Of a stretch of DNA of 64,000 nucleotides, positions 33,825 through 43,390 are shown piece after piece (positions within the stretch are counted from its first letter, which is position 1; each line of letters begins with the position of its first letter). A model generated the notes under the pieces. That model was not told the origin of the DNA and made no database searches. It saw nothing but the letters and a program-made list of their open reading frames with translations. Both the position numbers and the translations under genes were made by a program. The stretch covers positions 1 through 64,000 of the forward strand of contig CALWGC010000017.1 in NCBI GenBank assembly GCA_944378105.1, in the 5' to 3' direction. This stretch comes from an uncultured Clostridia bacterium. GTDB lineage: Bacteria > Bacillota > Clostridia > Lachnospirales > Anaerotignaceae.

Positions 33825-35392
33825 CACTGATCGCAATAATCGGCAATGGCATCCAAAAACGCCTTGCCATAAAGCTCCATCTTCTTTTGCCCTACACCAG
33901 AAATCCGCAACAACTGTTTTTCGGTGCGGGGCATTTTTTCCACCATTTCTTCCAGCGTGGCATCAGAAAACACCACAAAGGCCGGCACGCCAGACCGCTC
34001 GGCCAGTTGTTTTCTCACCTGCTTCAGCTGCTCAAACAAGGGATGGTCTTTCCAGGACGTGTTTTTCTTTTTGCCGCGGCGAGCCAAAAAACCGTCCTCG
34101 TCCCAAAAACTTTCAACCACACGAGAAAAAAACCGTTCTTCCGATACATAATCTGTTTCTTCCTTTCTGGCATAACCCAGACAGTTGCCGCAGGAAGGAC
34201 AGGTTTTGGGCGCGGCCTCGTCAAAATAACGCAGCAAATACCGCCGCAGGCATTCCTTTGTCTTGCAATACCAAGTCATTTGCTTTAACCGCTCTTCATC
34301 GGCCATCTGCACTTTGGCCTTCTCCTCGTCAGAAAGCCGGTCATTGTCTTTGTTGTTGCGGATGAGAAATTGCTGCACCATCACGTCTTTTTTGGCGTAC
34401 AGCAAAAGACACTGGGCCTTTTGCCCATCGCGCCCGGCCCGGCCTGCTTCTTGGTAATAGCTTTCCACGTCCTTTGGCATTTGATAATGGACCACAAAGC
34501 GGACATTGGGTTTATCAATGCCCATGCCAAAGGCATTGGTAGCCACCATCAAAGGCACCCGGTCATACAAAAAATCTTCCTGGTTTTTGGCCCGCTGCTG
34601 ATGGTCCATTCCCCCGTGGTACGCCACAGCCTTGCGGCCTTTTTCTTGCAGAAAGGCACAAAGCTCTTCCACAGTCTTGCGTGTGGCGCAATAGATGATG
34701 CCGCTTTTTCCCTCCTGCTCCTCTAAAAAGTCCCAAAGGGCCGCCCGCTTATCCTTCGGTTCCATGACGCGGAAAAACAAATTGGGCCGGTCAAAGCCCA
34801 ATCCGAGGGTCAACGGATGGTTCAGCTGTAACAGCTGCAAAATGTCTGCCTTCACCTTTGGCGTTGCCGTGGCCGTAAAGGCGCCCACCACAGGACGGCG
34901 CGGCAGGCGGCCGATGAATTCTGCAATGTCCAAATAGCTGGGCCGAAAATCCTGGCCCCATTGGCTGACACAATGGGCCTCGTCCACGGCCACCATGGAA
35001 ATGGGAGCCGAAAGGGCAAAGGATAAAAACCGGGGGGTGAGCAATCGCTCCGGCGCCACATAGATGATTTTATATTTTCCCGCCTTGGCATTTTCCACTG
35101 CCTTTTCGTATTGCCGCTCCGTCAGGGAGCTATTGAGATAGGCCCCGGCCACACCATTGGCCACCAGCGTCATCACCTGGTCTTTCATCAGCGATAATAA
35201 CGGCGAAATCACCAGCGTAATACCGTCCATCAAAAGGGCCGGTACCTGAAAACAGATGGATTTTCCCGCCCCCGTTGGCATCACCGCCAATGCGTCTTTG
35301 CCCTCCAAAAGGGCATCCACCACCTGCTCCTGCCCGGGCCGAAAAGAGTCGTACCCAAAATATTGCTTTAAAACTTCCCGTTTGTCTCTCAT
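33821..35392 (-). CDS. recQ: ATP-dependent DNA helicase RecQ
   Basis: RecQ is a superfamily 2 helicase that unwinds DNA in recombination and repair. The 523-residue protein has motif 0 FGYDSFRPGQ, Walker A MPTGAGKS, the DEAH motif VAVDEAHCVSQWG, FTATATP, and motifs V-VI (ATNAFGMGIDKPNVR, QEAGRAGRDG). Zinc-binding cysteines follow (about 360-385, with CPSCGNC), and the tail has a winged-helix trace and an HRDC-like domain (about 445-515). It is shorter than E. coli RecQ but normal for many Firmicutes. The start has an A-rich site. It is a single gene, convergent with the small protein at 33549. Confidence 0.96.
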   Translation of the reverse strand: MRDKREVLKQYFGYDSFRPGQEQVVDALLEGKDALAVMPTGAGKSICFQVPALLMDGITLVISPLLSLMKDQVMTLVANGVAGAYLNSSLTERQYEKAVENAKAGKYKIIYVAPERLLTPRFLSFALSAPISMVAVDEAHCVSQWGQDFRPSYLDIAEFIGRLPRRPVVGAFTATATPKVKADILQLLQLNHPLTLGLGFDRPNLFFRVMEPKDKRAALWDFLEEQEGKSGIIYCATRKTVEELCAFLQEKGRKAVAYHGGMDHQQRAKNQEDFLYDRVPLMVATNAFGMGIDKPNVRFVVHYQMPKDVESYYQEAGRAGRDGQKAQCLLLYAKKDVMVQQFLIRNNKDNDRLSDEEKAKVQMADEERLKQMTWYCKTKECLRRYLLRYFDEAAPKTCPSCGNCLGYARKEETDYVSEERFFSRVVESFWDEDGFLARRGKKKNTSWKDHPLFEQLKQVRKQLAERSGVPAFVVFSDATLEEMVEKMPRTEKQLLRISGVGQKKMELYGKAFLDAIADYCDQC

Positions 35393-35402
35393 TTTTTCTC
35401 CT

Positions 35403-35435
35403 AAAAAAGCCGCCGGGCCAAGCCCGGCAGCTTTT
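35403..35435 (-). terminator. Terminator of the activase/dehydratase gene
   Basis: On the minus strand, arms GCTGCCGGGC / GCCCGGCGGC with a ttg loop and T6. Confidence 0.88.
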
Positions 35436-35449
35436 GACTGTTTCTCTGC

Positions 35450-38400
35450 TTAGATGCTGGCACCCACGCTTTGTGGTCTTGCCACTGGTTCAAAGCTTTG
35501 TTCTTTCTTTTGTTCCAATTTATCCAAGTTCCGCTCTGCGGCAGCCAACATCAGCTTGATTCGGTTCAGCTGGTTGACTTCGCTGGCGCCTGGGTCATAG
35601 TCGATGGCCACCACATTGGCCAACGGGTTTCTGCGGCGCAGCTCTTTGATAACGCCTTTGCCCACCACATGGTTTGGCAGACAAGCAAAGGGCTGGGTAC
35701 AGATGATGTTGTGCACGCCATTATGGATCAGTTCCATCATTTCTGCCGTCAAGAACCAACCTTCTCCTGTTTGGTTACAAAGGGAAACGATAGGTTCTGC
35801 CATTTTGGCCATTTCTATAATTCCGCTTGGCACACCAAACCGGTCGCTCTTTTTCAGAGCCTGAATCATCGGCCGCTGATAGCTTTGGATGAACGCCATG
35901 GCCGCCCGCGCCTTCATTTCTGTCCCCAGGCCAAGGCCCAGATAGCGGTGTTTGATGACGCTGTTATAGCTGCTGTATAACGCAAAGGTCAGCAAATCCG
36001 GCACAACGGCTTCAGCCCCTTCTCTTTCCAGCAAAGAAACGATGTCGTTATTGGCCGTCGGATGGAATTTTACCAAAATTTCACCCACCACGCCAACCCG
36101 TGGTTTCTTCATGCCGTTTAACGGCAACTGGTCAAAGTCGCGGACAATGCCGTTTAAGTTTTTGGCAAAGTTTTTGCCTTCCCAAATGTCTCGTTTTACT
36201 TTCTCGTTCCATTTTTCATAGAGGGCATTGGCGCTGCCTTCCACCCGTTCATAAGGACGGGTGCGATAGAGCACGCGCATGAACAAGTCGCCATAGACAA
36301 AGGCCTGCATCGCCCGGTTTGCAATGGGCAGACTATAATTCCAGCCAGGATTTTTTTCAATGCCGCTGCTGGAAACAGAAATCACAGGAATGTGTTCCAG
36401 GCCCATGTTCTTTAACGCCTTACGGAAAAAGCCGATGTAGTTTGTGGCACGGCAACCGCCGCCCGTTTGGGTCATCAAAATGGCCACTTTGTTCAAGTCA
36501 TACTTGCCGCTTTTTAACGCGTTAATCACCTGGCCGGCCGTAATCAAAGCCGGATAGCAAGCATCGTTATTGACATATTTTAACCCTGTTTCAATGCTGC
36601 TCTTATCCAAAGCCGGCATCACGTCAATACGGTACCCGCAAGAACGGAAGGCTTCTTTCAAAATATCAAAATGAATCGGGGCCATCTGCGGACAAAGCAG
36701 TGTATAGTCCTTATTCATTTCTTTCGTATACAATACCCGTTTCAAAGATGCATCGCCCACATGGATTTCCCGATGTTTTTCTCTCCGGTCTTCCATGGCA
36801 GCAATCAAGGAACGGATTCGAATGCGGGCTGCACCCAAGTTATTGACTTCGTCAATTTTCAATACCGTATAAATTTTTCCGGCCGCCTGCAAAATGTCTT
36901 TCACTTCGTCGGTGGTCACGGCATCCAGCCCACAGCCAAAGCTGTTGAGCTGTACATACTCGATATTTTCTTGGGTCTTTACAAAGGCCGCTGCTTCGTA
37001 CAACCGGCTGTGGAACATCCACTGGTCCCGTACCACAAGCGGCCGTTCCACTTTGCCCAAGTGGGCCACGCTGTCTTCCGTCAAAACGGCAATGCCAAAG
37101 CTGGTAATCATTTCGGGAATCCCGTGATTTACTTCTGGGTCAATGTGATAAGGCCGCCCGCCCAGTACGATGGCCGGCATTTTGTGTTCTTTGATATAGG
37201 CCAATGCTTCTTCGCCTTTTTTGTGCATGTCGTTGCGGAACGCATCCCAAGCATCCCAGCCTTTTTCCACGGCCGCTTCTGCTTCGGCCTTGGTCACGCC
37301 AAAGGAAGCAAATTCGTCGGCAATGCGGTTCATCAATGCCTTTTTATTTTTGAAGGAGAAGAACGGGTTCAAGAACCGAATGGCCTTGTCTTGCAGTTCT
37401 TCCATGTTGTTTTTGATATTTTCGCAATAGCTTGCCACAATCGGACAGCTATAGCTTTCATCGGCGGCTGCAATATCCGGCCGTTCGTAAACGATACCGG
37501 GATAGAAAATGGTGCGCACGCCCTGTTCCAATAACCATTTCACATGGCCATGGACTAGCTTGGCCGGATAGCAAACGCTTTCCGACGGAATGCTTTCAAT
37601 GCCCTTTTCATAAAGGGCCTTGGAAGAAAGCGGCGAAAGCTTCACCGAGAAGCCCAGTTCTGTCAGCACTGCATGCCAGAACGGATAATCTTCATACATG
37701 TTCAGCACCCGCGGAATGCCGATGACACCGCGTCTGGCCTCTGCTTCTGGCAAGGAAGCCATGGAGAAAAGCCGCTGTTTTTTGTATTCGTATAAGTTTG
37801 GCACCGTCTGGTCTTGTTTTACTTTGCCTTCGCCTTTTTCACAGCGGTTACCGGTGATGAAATGGCGGCCGCTATTGAATTTATTGATGGTCAACAGACA
37901 GTTGTTGGCGCAGCGTCCACAACGCACATGGTCCACCTGGACTTCCAGTTCGTTCATGGCCTGCTGGCTTACCAGCGTCGTTTCATAGCCTTCCTGGTAT
38001 TTTTCCACCGCAATCAACCCGCACCCAAAGGCGCCCATGATCCCGGCGATATCTGGCCGCACGGCTTCCCGTTCGCTGATCAATTCAAAGCTTCTCAGCA
38101 CTGCGTCGTTATAGAAGGTGCCGCCCTGCACCACAATGCTTTTGCCCAAGGCCTTGGGGTCGGCAATTTTGATGACTTTTAACAATGCATTCTTGATGAC
38201 AGAATAAGCAAGGCCGGCGGAAATATCTGCCACAGCTGCCCCTTCTTTTTGCGCCTGTTTCACACGGCTATTCATAAACACCGTGCAACGGGAACCCAAG
38301 TCGATGGGGGTGCGGCTTTCCAGTGCAATCTTGGCAAAATCCTGCACCGAATAGTTCAGCCCTTTGGCAAAGGTCTCAATGAACGAACCACAGCCAGAAG

Positions 38401-39742
38401 AGCATGCTTCGTTCAGCTGGACACTGTCAATGACGCCATCTTTGATGCGCAGACATTTCATATCCTGTCCGCCGATATCCAAAATAAAGTCTACGTCTGG
38501 TTTAAAGAAAGCGGCTGCCTTATAGTGGGCCACCGTTTCGATGTATCCCAAATCCACCTGCAAGGCTTCTTTGATCAGCCCTTCGCCATAGCCGGTCACG
38601 CAGGAGTTGACAATTTTTACGTCTTTTGGCATCTTGCCATACAAATCGTTCAACGCTTCGATGACCACTTTCAAAGGACTGCCTTCGTTACTGGTATAGT
38701 AGGAATAAAGCAGATCCCCTTGTTCGCTCACCAATGCAATCTTGGTGGTGGTACTGCCGGCGTCGATGCCCAAAAAGGCCTTGCCATGATAGTCGGACAA
38801 GTTCTTTCTGGTCACTTTTTCTTTTTCATGGCGTGCAAAGAACGCCTGATAATCCTCTTTCGTTTCAAAAAGTGGATTCAGACGGTTCACTTCCATTTCC
38901 AAACTGCCGACTTGCTTTAAATTTCCTAAAAGTTGGGAAAAGGTAAGAACGGCGCAGTCTTTTTTTGCACTGACCGCAGAACCAAATGCCGCAAAGAGAT
39001 GTGAATTTTCCGGTATAATGGTGGTATCTGGAGTTAGACTGAGCGTTTCGACAAAACGCTGCCGAAGTTCTGATAAGAAATGGAGAGGCCCGCCTAAAAA
39101 AGCAATGTTACCGCGGATGGGTTTTCCGCAGGCCAGGCCGCTGATGGTTTGGTTGACCACTGCTTGGAAGATGGATGCGGCCAAGTCTTCTTTGGCGGCC
39201 CCTTCGTTAATCAGTGGTTGAATATCCGTTTTGGCAAACACGCCGCAGCGGCTTGCGATGGGGTAAATGACGTGATGGCGTTTGGCCAATTCGTTTAACC
39301 CCGTGGCGTCCGTTTGCAGTAACGTTGCCATCTGATCGATGAAGCTACCCGTACCGCCGGCACAAACGCCATTCATTCTCTGTTCAATGCCGTTATCAAA
39401 ATAGATGATTTTGGCATCTTCGCCGCCCAATTCAATGGCAACGTCGGTCTGTGGTGCAACCGTTTCCACAGCGTTGGCCGTGGCCACCACTTCCTGAATA
39501 AAATTAACGCCAATGGCTTCTGCCATCGACACACCGCCACTGCCGGTCATCATTGCGGTAAAGGAAATATCCCCCAATTTTTGATGGGCCCGCTCCACAA
39601 TGCCCTGCAGTGTTTCTTTAATCTGAGAAAAATGTCTGGTATATTCTGCAAACAAGGTTTTGTTTCCACCGTCCAACACGATCACTTTCACCGTGGTGGA
39701 GCCGATGTCAATGCCCAGACGACATATGTCTGAAATTTTCAT
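35450..39742 (-). CDS. Large CoA-dehydratase activase fusion (two BadF/BcrA-type ATPase domains plus HgdB-like part)
   Basis: This 1430-residue protein has two ASKHA ATPase domains of the 2-hydroxyacyl-CoA dehydratase activator type: residues about 8-255 (LGIDIGSTTVKV, GGEDAKII, CAGGTGSF) and about 322-580 (LGIDAGSTTTKIA, GGQDMKCL, CSSGCGSF). A Cys motif (CGRCANNC, about 615-622) follows. A DUF2229 domain (about 680-900) and a C-terminal region resembling dehydratase subunits complete it. Activators use ATP to push one electron into the dehydratase. Such fusions are common in Clostridia and their substrate is unknown. It comes 150 bases after the small protein gene at 39894, so it may have its own promoter. 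Confidence 0.9.
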   Translation of the reverse strand: MKISDICRLGIDIGSTTVKVIVLDGGNKTLFAEYTRHFSQIKETLQGIVERAHQKLGDISFTAMMTGSGGVSMAEAIGVNFIQEVVATANAVETVAPQTDVAIELGGEDAKIIYFDNGIEQRMNGVCAGGTGSFIDQMATLLQTDATGLNELAKRHHVIYPIASRCGVFAKTDIQPLINEGAAKEDLAASIFQAVVNQTISGLACGKPIRGNIAFLGGPLHFLSELRQRFVETLSLTPDTTIIPENSHLFAAFGSAVSAKKDCAVLTFSQLLGNLKQVGSLEMEVNRLNPLFETKEDYQAFFARHEKEKVTRKNLSDYHGKAFLGIDAGSTTTKIALVSEQGDLLYSYYTSNEGSPLKVVIEALNDLYGKMPKDVKIVNSCVTGYGEGLIKEALQVDLGYIETVAHYKAAAFFKPDVDFILDIGGQDMKCLRIKDGVIDSVQLNEACSSGCGSFIETFAKGLNYSVQDFAKIALESRTPIDLGSRCTVFMNSRVKQAQKEGAAVADISAGLAYSVIKNALLKVIKIADPKALGKSIVVQGGTFYNDAVLRSFELISEREAVRPDIAGIMGAFGCGLIAVEKYQEGYETTLVSQQAMNELEVQVDHVRCGRCANNCLLTINKFNSGRHFITGNRCEKGEGKVKQDQTVPNLYEYKKQRLFSMASLPEAEARRGVIGIPRVLNMYEDYPFWHAVLTELGFSVKLSPLSSKALYEKGIESIPSESVCYPAKLVHGHVKWLLEQGVRTIFYPGIVYERPDIAAADESYSCPIVASYCENIKNNMEELQDKAIRFLNPFFSFKNKKALMNRIADEFASFGVTKAEAEAAVEKGWDAWDAFRNDMHKKGEEALAYIKEHKMPAIVLGGRPYHIDPEVNHGIPEMITSFGIAVLTEDSVAHLGKVERPLVVRDQWMFHSRLYEAAAFVKTQENIEYVQLNSFGCGLDAVTTDEVKDILQAAGKIYTVLKIDEVNNLGAARIRIRSLIAAMEDRREKHREIHVGDASLKRVLYTKEMNKDYTLLCPQMAPIHFDILKEAFRSCGYRIDVMPALDKSSIETGLKYVNNDACYPALITAGQVINALKSGKYDLNKVAILMTQTGGGCRATNYIGFFRKALKNMGLEHIPVISVSSSGIEKNPGWNYSLPIANRAMQAFVYGDLFMRVLYRTRPYERVEGSANALYEKWNEKVKRDIWEGKNFAKNLNGIVRDFDQLPLNGMKKPRVGVVGEILVKFHPTANNDIVSLLEREGAEAVVPDLLTFALYSSYNSVIKHRYLGLGLGTEMKARAAMAFIQSYQRPMIQALKKSDRFGVPSGIIEMAKMAEPIVSLCNQTGEGWFLTAEMMELIHNGVHNIICTQPFACLPNHVVGKGVIKELRRRNPLANVVAIDYDPGASEVNQLNRIKLMLAAAERNLDKLEQKKEQSFEPVARPQSVGASI

Positions 39743-39765
39743 GTTTCAGCCTCCTAACAATCATT

Positions 39766-39782
39766 ATCATGTAAGACATGAT
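39766..39782. promoter_or_regulatory. Palindrome upstream of the activase gene
   Basis: ATCATG (39766-39771) and CATGAT (39777-39782) are perfect inverted arms 5 bases apart, 25 bases upstream of the start codon. It may be an operator or a small RNA stem, and it is untested. Confidence 0.3.
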
Positions 39783-39893
39783 ATTGCCTATACCAATTAT
39801 ACATCCTCTCTTCCAAAAAATCCATTGGTATAAGCACGAAGAAATAAGCCAGAAGGACCCCCATTTTGTCACGTTTTGGCTCAACAACAAACT

Positions 39894-40292
39894 CTACTTC
39901 TGCATGAGTGTCGTCATTTCGACCATATCTTCTATTTTGTCAATCTCATGAGCAATGATATGTGGCCCAACAATCACACATAGCAACCCCTTCTCATTGC
40001 GGCCAATCAATTCGCCTTCAATGATGCGTTTTTGGAATGTGGTGATCCGCACCATCATTCCCTTGGTGAACACCTGGCCACGAAAATGGACCGTATCCAC
40101 CGGAAAAAGTGCAACACAATTTTGTATTGCTGTTTTTCTATCCAGATCAGCTGCCGTCTCCCCTCCCTGTTGACGGTACTGACCGACTTTGGTCAATTTG
40201 GAAATGTTTGTCACCAACCGCATTAAAATGTAGGCCATCACTGCCGCATACAGATAATCAGCCCAAGTTAAGCTTTGTAATGCTTGTAACAT
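39894..40292 (-). CDS. Membrane-associated protein of unknown function
   Basis: I do not recognise this 132-residue protein (ATG at 40292, GGAGGT seven bases upstream). It has a hydrophobic N-terminal segment (WADYLYAAVMAYILMRLV, about 10-28), then a small beta-rich domain (about 60-125) with FPVDTVHFRGQVFTKG and LLCVIVGPHII. It could be a single-pass membrane protein with a cytoplasmic SH3-like or OB-like domain. It sits five bases after the decarboxylase gene and before the activase. Confidence 0.6.
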   Translation of the reverse strand: MLQALQSLTWADYLYAAVMAYILMRLVTNISKLTKVGQYRQQGGETAADLDRKTAIQNCVALFPVDTVHFRGQVFTKGMMVRITTFQKRIIEGELIGRNEKGLLCVIVGPHIIAHEIDKIEDMVEMTTLMQK

Positions 40293-40297
40293 CGTAT

Positions 40298-41692
40298 TCA
40301 CCTCCACACCTTATCATACCGAATTATCGAAATTTTTGCAAGCCCATCTGCACAAATTCCCATGACATTTCCATGACAAGACAGAGCTTTTTCCAAAACC
40401 AAAAGGACTTCTTTTGTGATGATTTCGCCTGGAAACAGCAGTGGAATCCCGGGCGGATAAGGAATCACGGCCTGGGCCGCCACCTCCCCCAAGGCCTCTT
40501 TTAGCGCCACTTTTTCCACCCTTTGGTTTCTGCATTGGCGGGGAGAAAGGGCGGTTTTTGGCAAAGGATAGGCCCAAGAAGGCGCATTTATAGTCGAAAC
40601 AGGTAATGTTTTTTCTAAAAAGGAAATGGCTTTTTGCAGCTTCTCTCCCCCCTCTGCCGTATCAAAGGGGGACGTCATCAAACAAATATGGGTGGGCAGC
40701 ACAAACTCTGCCTCCAGTCCAAACTGGTGGCGTAAGGCCTCGCCCACCGGCAGCATCGTTTCTTTTTTTGCAAATAGAATCAGTTTGCTTCTATCATAAT
40801 TTTTTCCACCGTCAAAGAGCAAAAATCGCTGGTTTTGACCAAGCCCCTGGCGTAACGCCTCCAGCCATGCTTCGTATCTTCCTTCTTCCCTTTCTTCCAT
40901 CATCGCCCGACTGCGGTCCAGATAGCCCATCAATAAATAGGAAGGACTGCTGCTTTGGACCATGGAAAGGGCCTGTTTGAGCCGTTCTTCGTCCACCCGG
41001 TTGCTGCAAAGATGGAGCACCGCCGTCTGGGTGGGGGCCGGCATCATTTTGTGACAGCTTTGAATCACCACATCGGCCCCCAAGCCAATGGCACTGTCGG
41101 GAAACGAGGGCAAAAAGGGCAAATGGGCGCCATGGGCTTCATCCACCACCAACACCATGCCGGCCTGATGGACCAAGGCGGCAATGGAGGCAATGTCGCT
41201 TAACATTCCTTCATAGGTGGGGCTGGTGAGAAAAACGGCCTTGGCCTTTGGATAATCCTGGATGGCTTTTGCCACCCGTTCCACGGCACAGGCGCCAAAA
41301 ACGCCCAGCGCTTCCACCGGTTCGGGATAAAAAAACCGGGGCATTGCCCCGCTAAAAATCAGTCCGTCCCATACGCTTTTGTGGCAGTTGCGCGCCACAA
41401 TCACCTCATCTGCGTCTCCGCAAATGGCCAGCATCGCCGCCTGCAAACCGCAAGAAGCGCCGTTGACTAAAAAAAAGGTCCGTTTGGCCCCCACGGATGC
41501 CGCATACCTTTCCTCCGCTTCCAAAATCACCCCTTGGGCCTGGTGCAAATTGTCAAATCCGTCGATCTCTGTCAAATCCATGGCAAATAAGTCATGGTCC
41601 ATCCCCCGGCCCATCTTATGCCCCGGCATATGAAAGGGATACCGGGGGTTTTTGGCATAGGATTGTAATTTTGAAAATAAAGGTGTATCCAT
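40298..41692 (-). CDS. Orn/Lys/Arg-type PLP decarboxylase (YaaO family)
   Basis: This 464-residue PLP enzyme starts with the family N-terminal pattern PFHMPGHKMGRG and contains the PLP region VVDEAHGAHLPF and SCHKMMPAPTQTAVLH, in which the Lys forms the aldimine. Family members decarboxylate lysine, ornithine or arginine to polyamine precursors. In Bacillus the homolog YaaO lies beside tmk, and here it follows rsmI in the same block. No antizyme or transporter gene is adjacent. Substrate choice cannot be read from the sequence. Confidence 0.92.
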   Translation of the reverse strand: MDTPLFSKLQSYAKNPRYPFHMPGHKMGRGMDHDLFAMDLTEIDGFDNLHQAQGVILEAEERYAASVGAKRTFFLVNGASCGLQAAMLAICGDADEVIVARNCHKSVWDGLIFSGAMPRFFYPEPVEALGVFGACAVERVAKAIQDYPKAKAVFLTSPTYEGMLSDIASIAALVHQAGMVLVVDEAHGAHLPFLPSFPDSAIGLGADVVIQSCHKMMPAPTQTAVLHLCSNRVDEERLKQALSMVQSSSPSYLLMGYLDRSRAMMEEREEGRYEAWLEALRQGLGQNQRFLLFDGGKNYDRSKLILFAKKETMLPVGEALRHQFGLEAEFVLPTHICLMTSPFDTAEGGEKLQKAISFLEKTLPVSTINAPSWAYPLPKTALSPRQCRNQRVEKVALKEALGEVAAQAVIPYPPGIPLLFPGEIITKEVLLVLEKALSCHGNVMGICADGLAKISIIRYDKVWR

Positions 41693-41731
41693 GGGGCTCC
41701 TCTTTTCTATTTCTATGGTTTCTTTTCTGCA

Positions 41732-42571
41732 TTACCCTTTCCAAAGGGCATAAATGTCTCGTTTGGAAACGCCGCGGTCTTTGGCCACTTGTTTCATGGC
41801 GTCTTTTTCCGACCAACCTTTTTCCAGGTATTGCTGCATGTGTTCTTCCAAGGGCATGGCCGAAAAAGAGGCTTCTTTTTCTTTTTTGGCCTCCTGGGGA
41901 TCTTTGCCTGCCAGGACAATCACAAATTCCCCTTTGGGCGAATTGGCCTCATAATAGGCCGCCAAATCCAGTAAGGCATCTTCTCTTCGTTCTTCGTATT
42001 TTTTCGTCAATTCCCGCAAACAGCAAGCCCGGCGGTTTTCCGTTGCCTGGGCCAACAGACGTAAGGTCTCTGGCAGGCGGTGGGGCGCTTCATAAAAAAT
42101 CGTCGTCCGCTCTTCGTCTTTCAGCCGTTCCAGCACCGCCGCCCGTTCTTTTTTGTCCGGCGGCAAAAATCCTTCAAACACAAACCGTCGTCCGCCCATG
42201 GCCGAAAGCACCAGCGCCGTCACCACCGCCGAGGCCCCCGGCGCCACCGTCACCGGCACCTCCGCTTCATAACAAAGCCGCACCAAATCCTCTCCCGGGT
42301 CGGAAATGCCAGGCATCCCCGCATCGGTCACCAGGGCAATGTTCTTTCCCTCTTGCAAAAGCTGTACCAACTGAGGTCCCTTGGCCGCTTTGTTGTGCTC
42401 ATGATAGCTGATCAGCGGTGTGGTAATTTCAAAATGGTTCAGTAATTTTAACGTGTGGCGCGTATCTTCCGCCGCCACCACATCGCATTCTCGCAATAAC
42501 CGCAGCACCCGCAAAGAAATGTCTTCCAAATTTCCAATGGGCGTTGCACATAAATAAAGGGTTCCGGCCAC
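41732..42571 (-). CDS. rsmI: 16S rRNA (cytidine1402-2'-O)-methyltransferase RsmI
   Basis: RsmI 2'-O-methylates C1402 of 16S rRNA in the decoding centre. The 279-residue protein begins MAGTLYLCATPIGNLEDIS and has the SAM-binding tetrapyrrole-methylase fold motifs AEDTRHTLKLL, VTDAGMPGISDPG and PGASAVVTAL. It ends with a short helical tail, DIYALWKG. It follows trmN6 by 63 bases, and its neighbours match Bacillus yabC (rsmI). yazA, which usually lies between trmN6 and rsmI, is missing. Confidence 0.96.
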   Translation of the reverse strand: MAGTLYLCATPIGNLEDISLRVLRLLRECDVVAAEDTRHTLKLLNHFEITTPLISYHEHNKAAKGPQLVQLLQEGKNIALVTDAGMPGISDPGEDLVRLCYEAEVPVTVAPGASAVVTALVLSAMGGRRFVFEGFLPPDKKERAAVLERLKDEERTTIFYEAPHRLPETLRLLAQATENRRACCLRELTKKYEERREDALLDLAAYYEANSPKGEFVIVLAGKDPQEAKKEKEASFSAMPLEEHMQQYLEKGWSEKDAMKQVAKDRGVSKRDIYALWKG

Positions 42572-42634
42572 GTCCTTTGCCTCCTTTGAGAAAAGAGGGC
42601 AGTGGCTTTGGCCCGCGGCCGCCTCCCTGCCCTA

Positions 42635-43390
42635 TCATTCATAATATATTTGTATCGTTTCTTTCGTATAACTGCCATCGGCCTCATAAATCACCAAAGG
42701 CGGCAGCACTTTTAACATGGGCTTTCCGCTGCGCACCGCTTCGATCAGCACCATCATTGGCTCTTTTTGCACATAGGGATGCACCAAGCGCATCTGTTTT
42801 GGCTCCAACTTATATTGCCGCAAGAGACAAAAGATGTCCACCAGCCGATGGGGCCTGTGCACCAAATAAAACCGGCCGCCAAAGGAAAGCAGGCGGCTGG
42901 CCTGGGCCACCACCTCTTCCAAATTCACCAACACTTCGTGGCGAGCAATGGCTTTGGGCCCAAACTGGTTTTGCAGCCCTCCGCCGCTATTCATATACGG
43001 CGGATTGCAGGTCACCACCTGAAACGAAGAGGGTTTTAACTGGGCCGGCGGCGCTTTGATGTCCCCTTCCAAGATGGTAATGCGCTCTTGGAGGTGGTTC
43101 AGCGCCACACTCCGGCTTGCCATTTCGGCGCTTTCCGCCTGGATTTCCAGCCCGTAAATCTCCTCTGCTTCGGTTCTGGCCGCAAGCAGGATGGGGATAA
43201 TCCCGGTGCCAGTGCCCAAATCCACCACCCGTTCCCCCTTGGCCGCCTTGGCAAAGCCGCTTAATAAAACGGCATCCACGCCAAAGCAAAACCGCTTGGG
43301 ATCTTGAATGATGCGAAACCCGTTGCGGTGTAAATCATCCACCCGCTCCCCGGGCCGCAGTTCTACTTCTTGTTCCATCGCCTCAACCAT
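42635..43390 (-). CDS. trmN6: tRNA1(Val) adenine(37)-N6-methyltransferase (TrmN6/YabB)
   Basis: The 251-residue class I SAM-dependent methyltransferase has a VVDLGTGTGIIPILLA motif I, an acidic LEIQ end to strand 2, and the N6-adenine signature CNPPYMNSGGG. It starts near the 3' end of ricT, with which it overlaps by eight bases. YabB homologs lie here in Bacillus and Clostridium. The ATG at 43390 is kept; a downstream ATG at 43378 is possible but close to its purine tract. Confidence 0.9.
   Translation of the reverse strand: MVEAMEQEVELRPGERVDDLHRNGFRIIQDPKRFCFGVDAVLLSGFAKAAKGERVVDLGTGTGIIPILLAARTEAEEIYGLEIQAESAEMASRSVALNHLQERITILEGDIKAPPAQLKPSSFQVVTCNPPYMNSGGGLQNQFGPKAIARHEVLVNLEEVVAQASRLLSFGGRFYLVHRPHRLVDIFCLLRQYKLEPKQMRLVHPYVQKEPMMVLIEAVRSGKPMLKVLPPLVIYEADGSYTKETIQIYYE

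Noticed and set aside
42544-43059. 171-codon plus-strand frame
   Set aside because: It lies antisense to trmN6 and is Pro/Ala-rich, as expected from the complement of a coding sequence.
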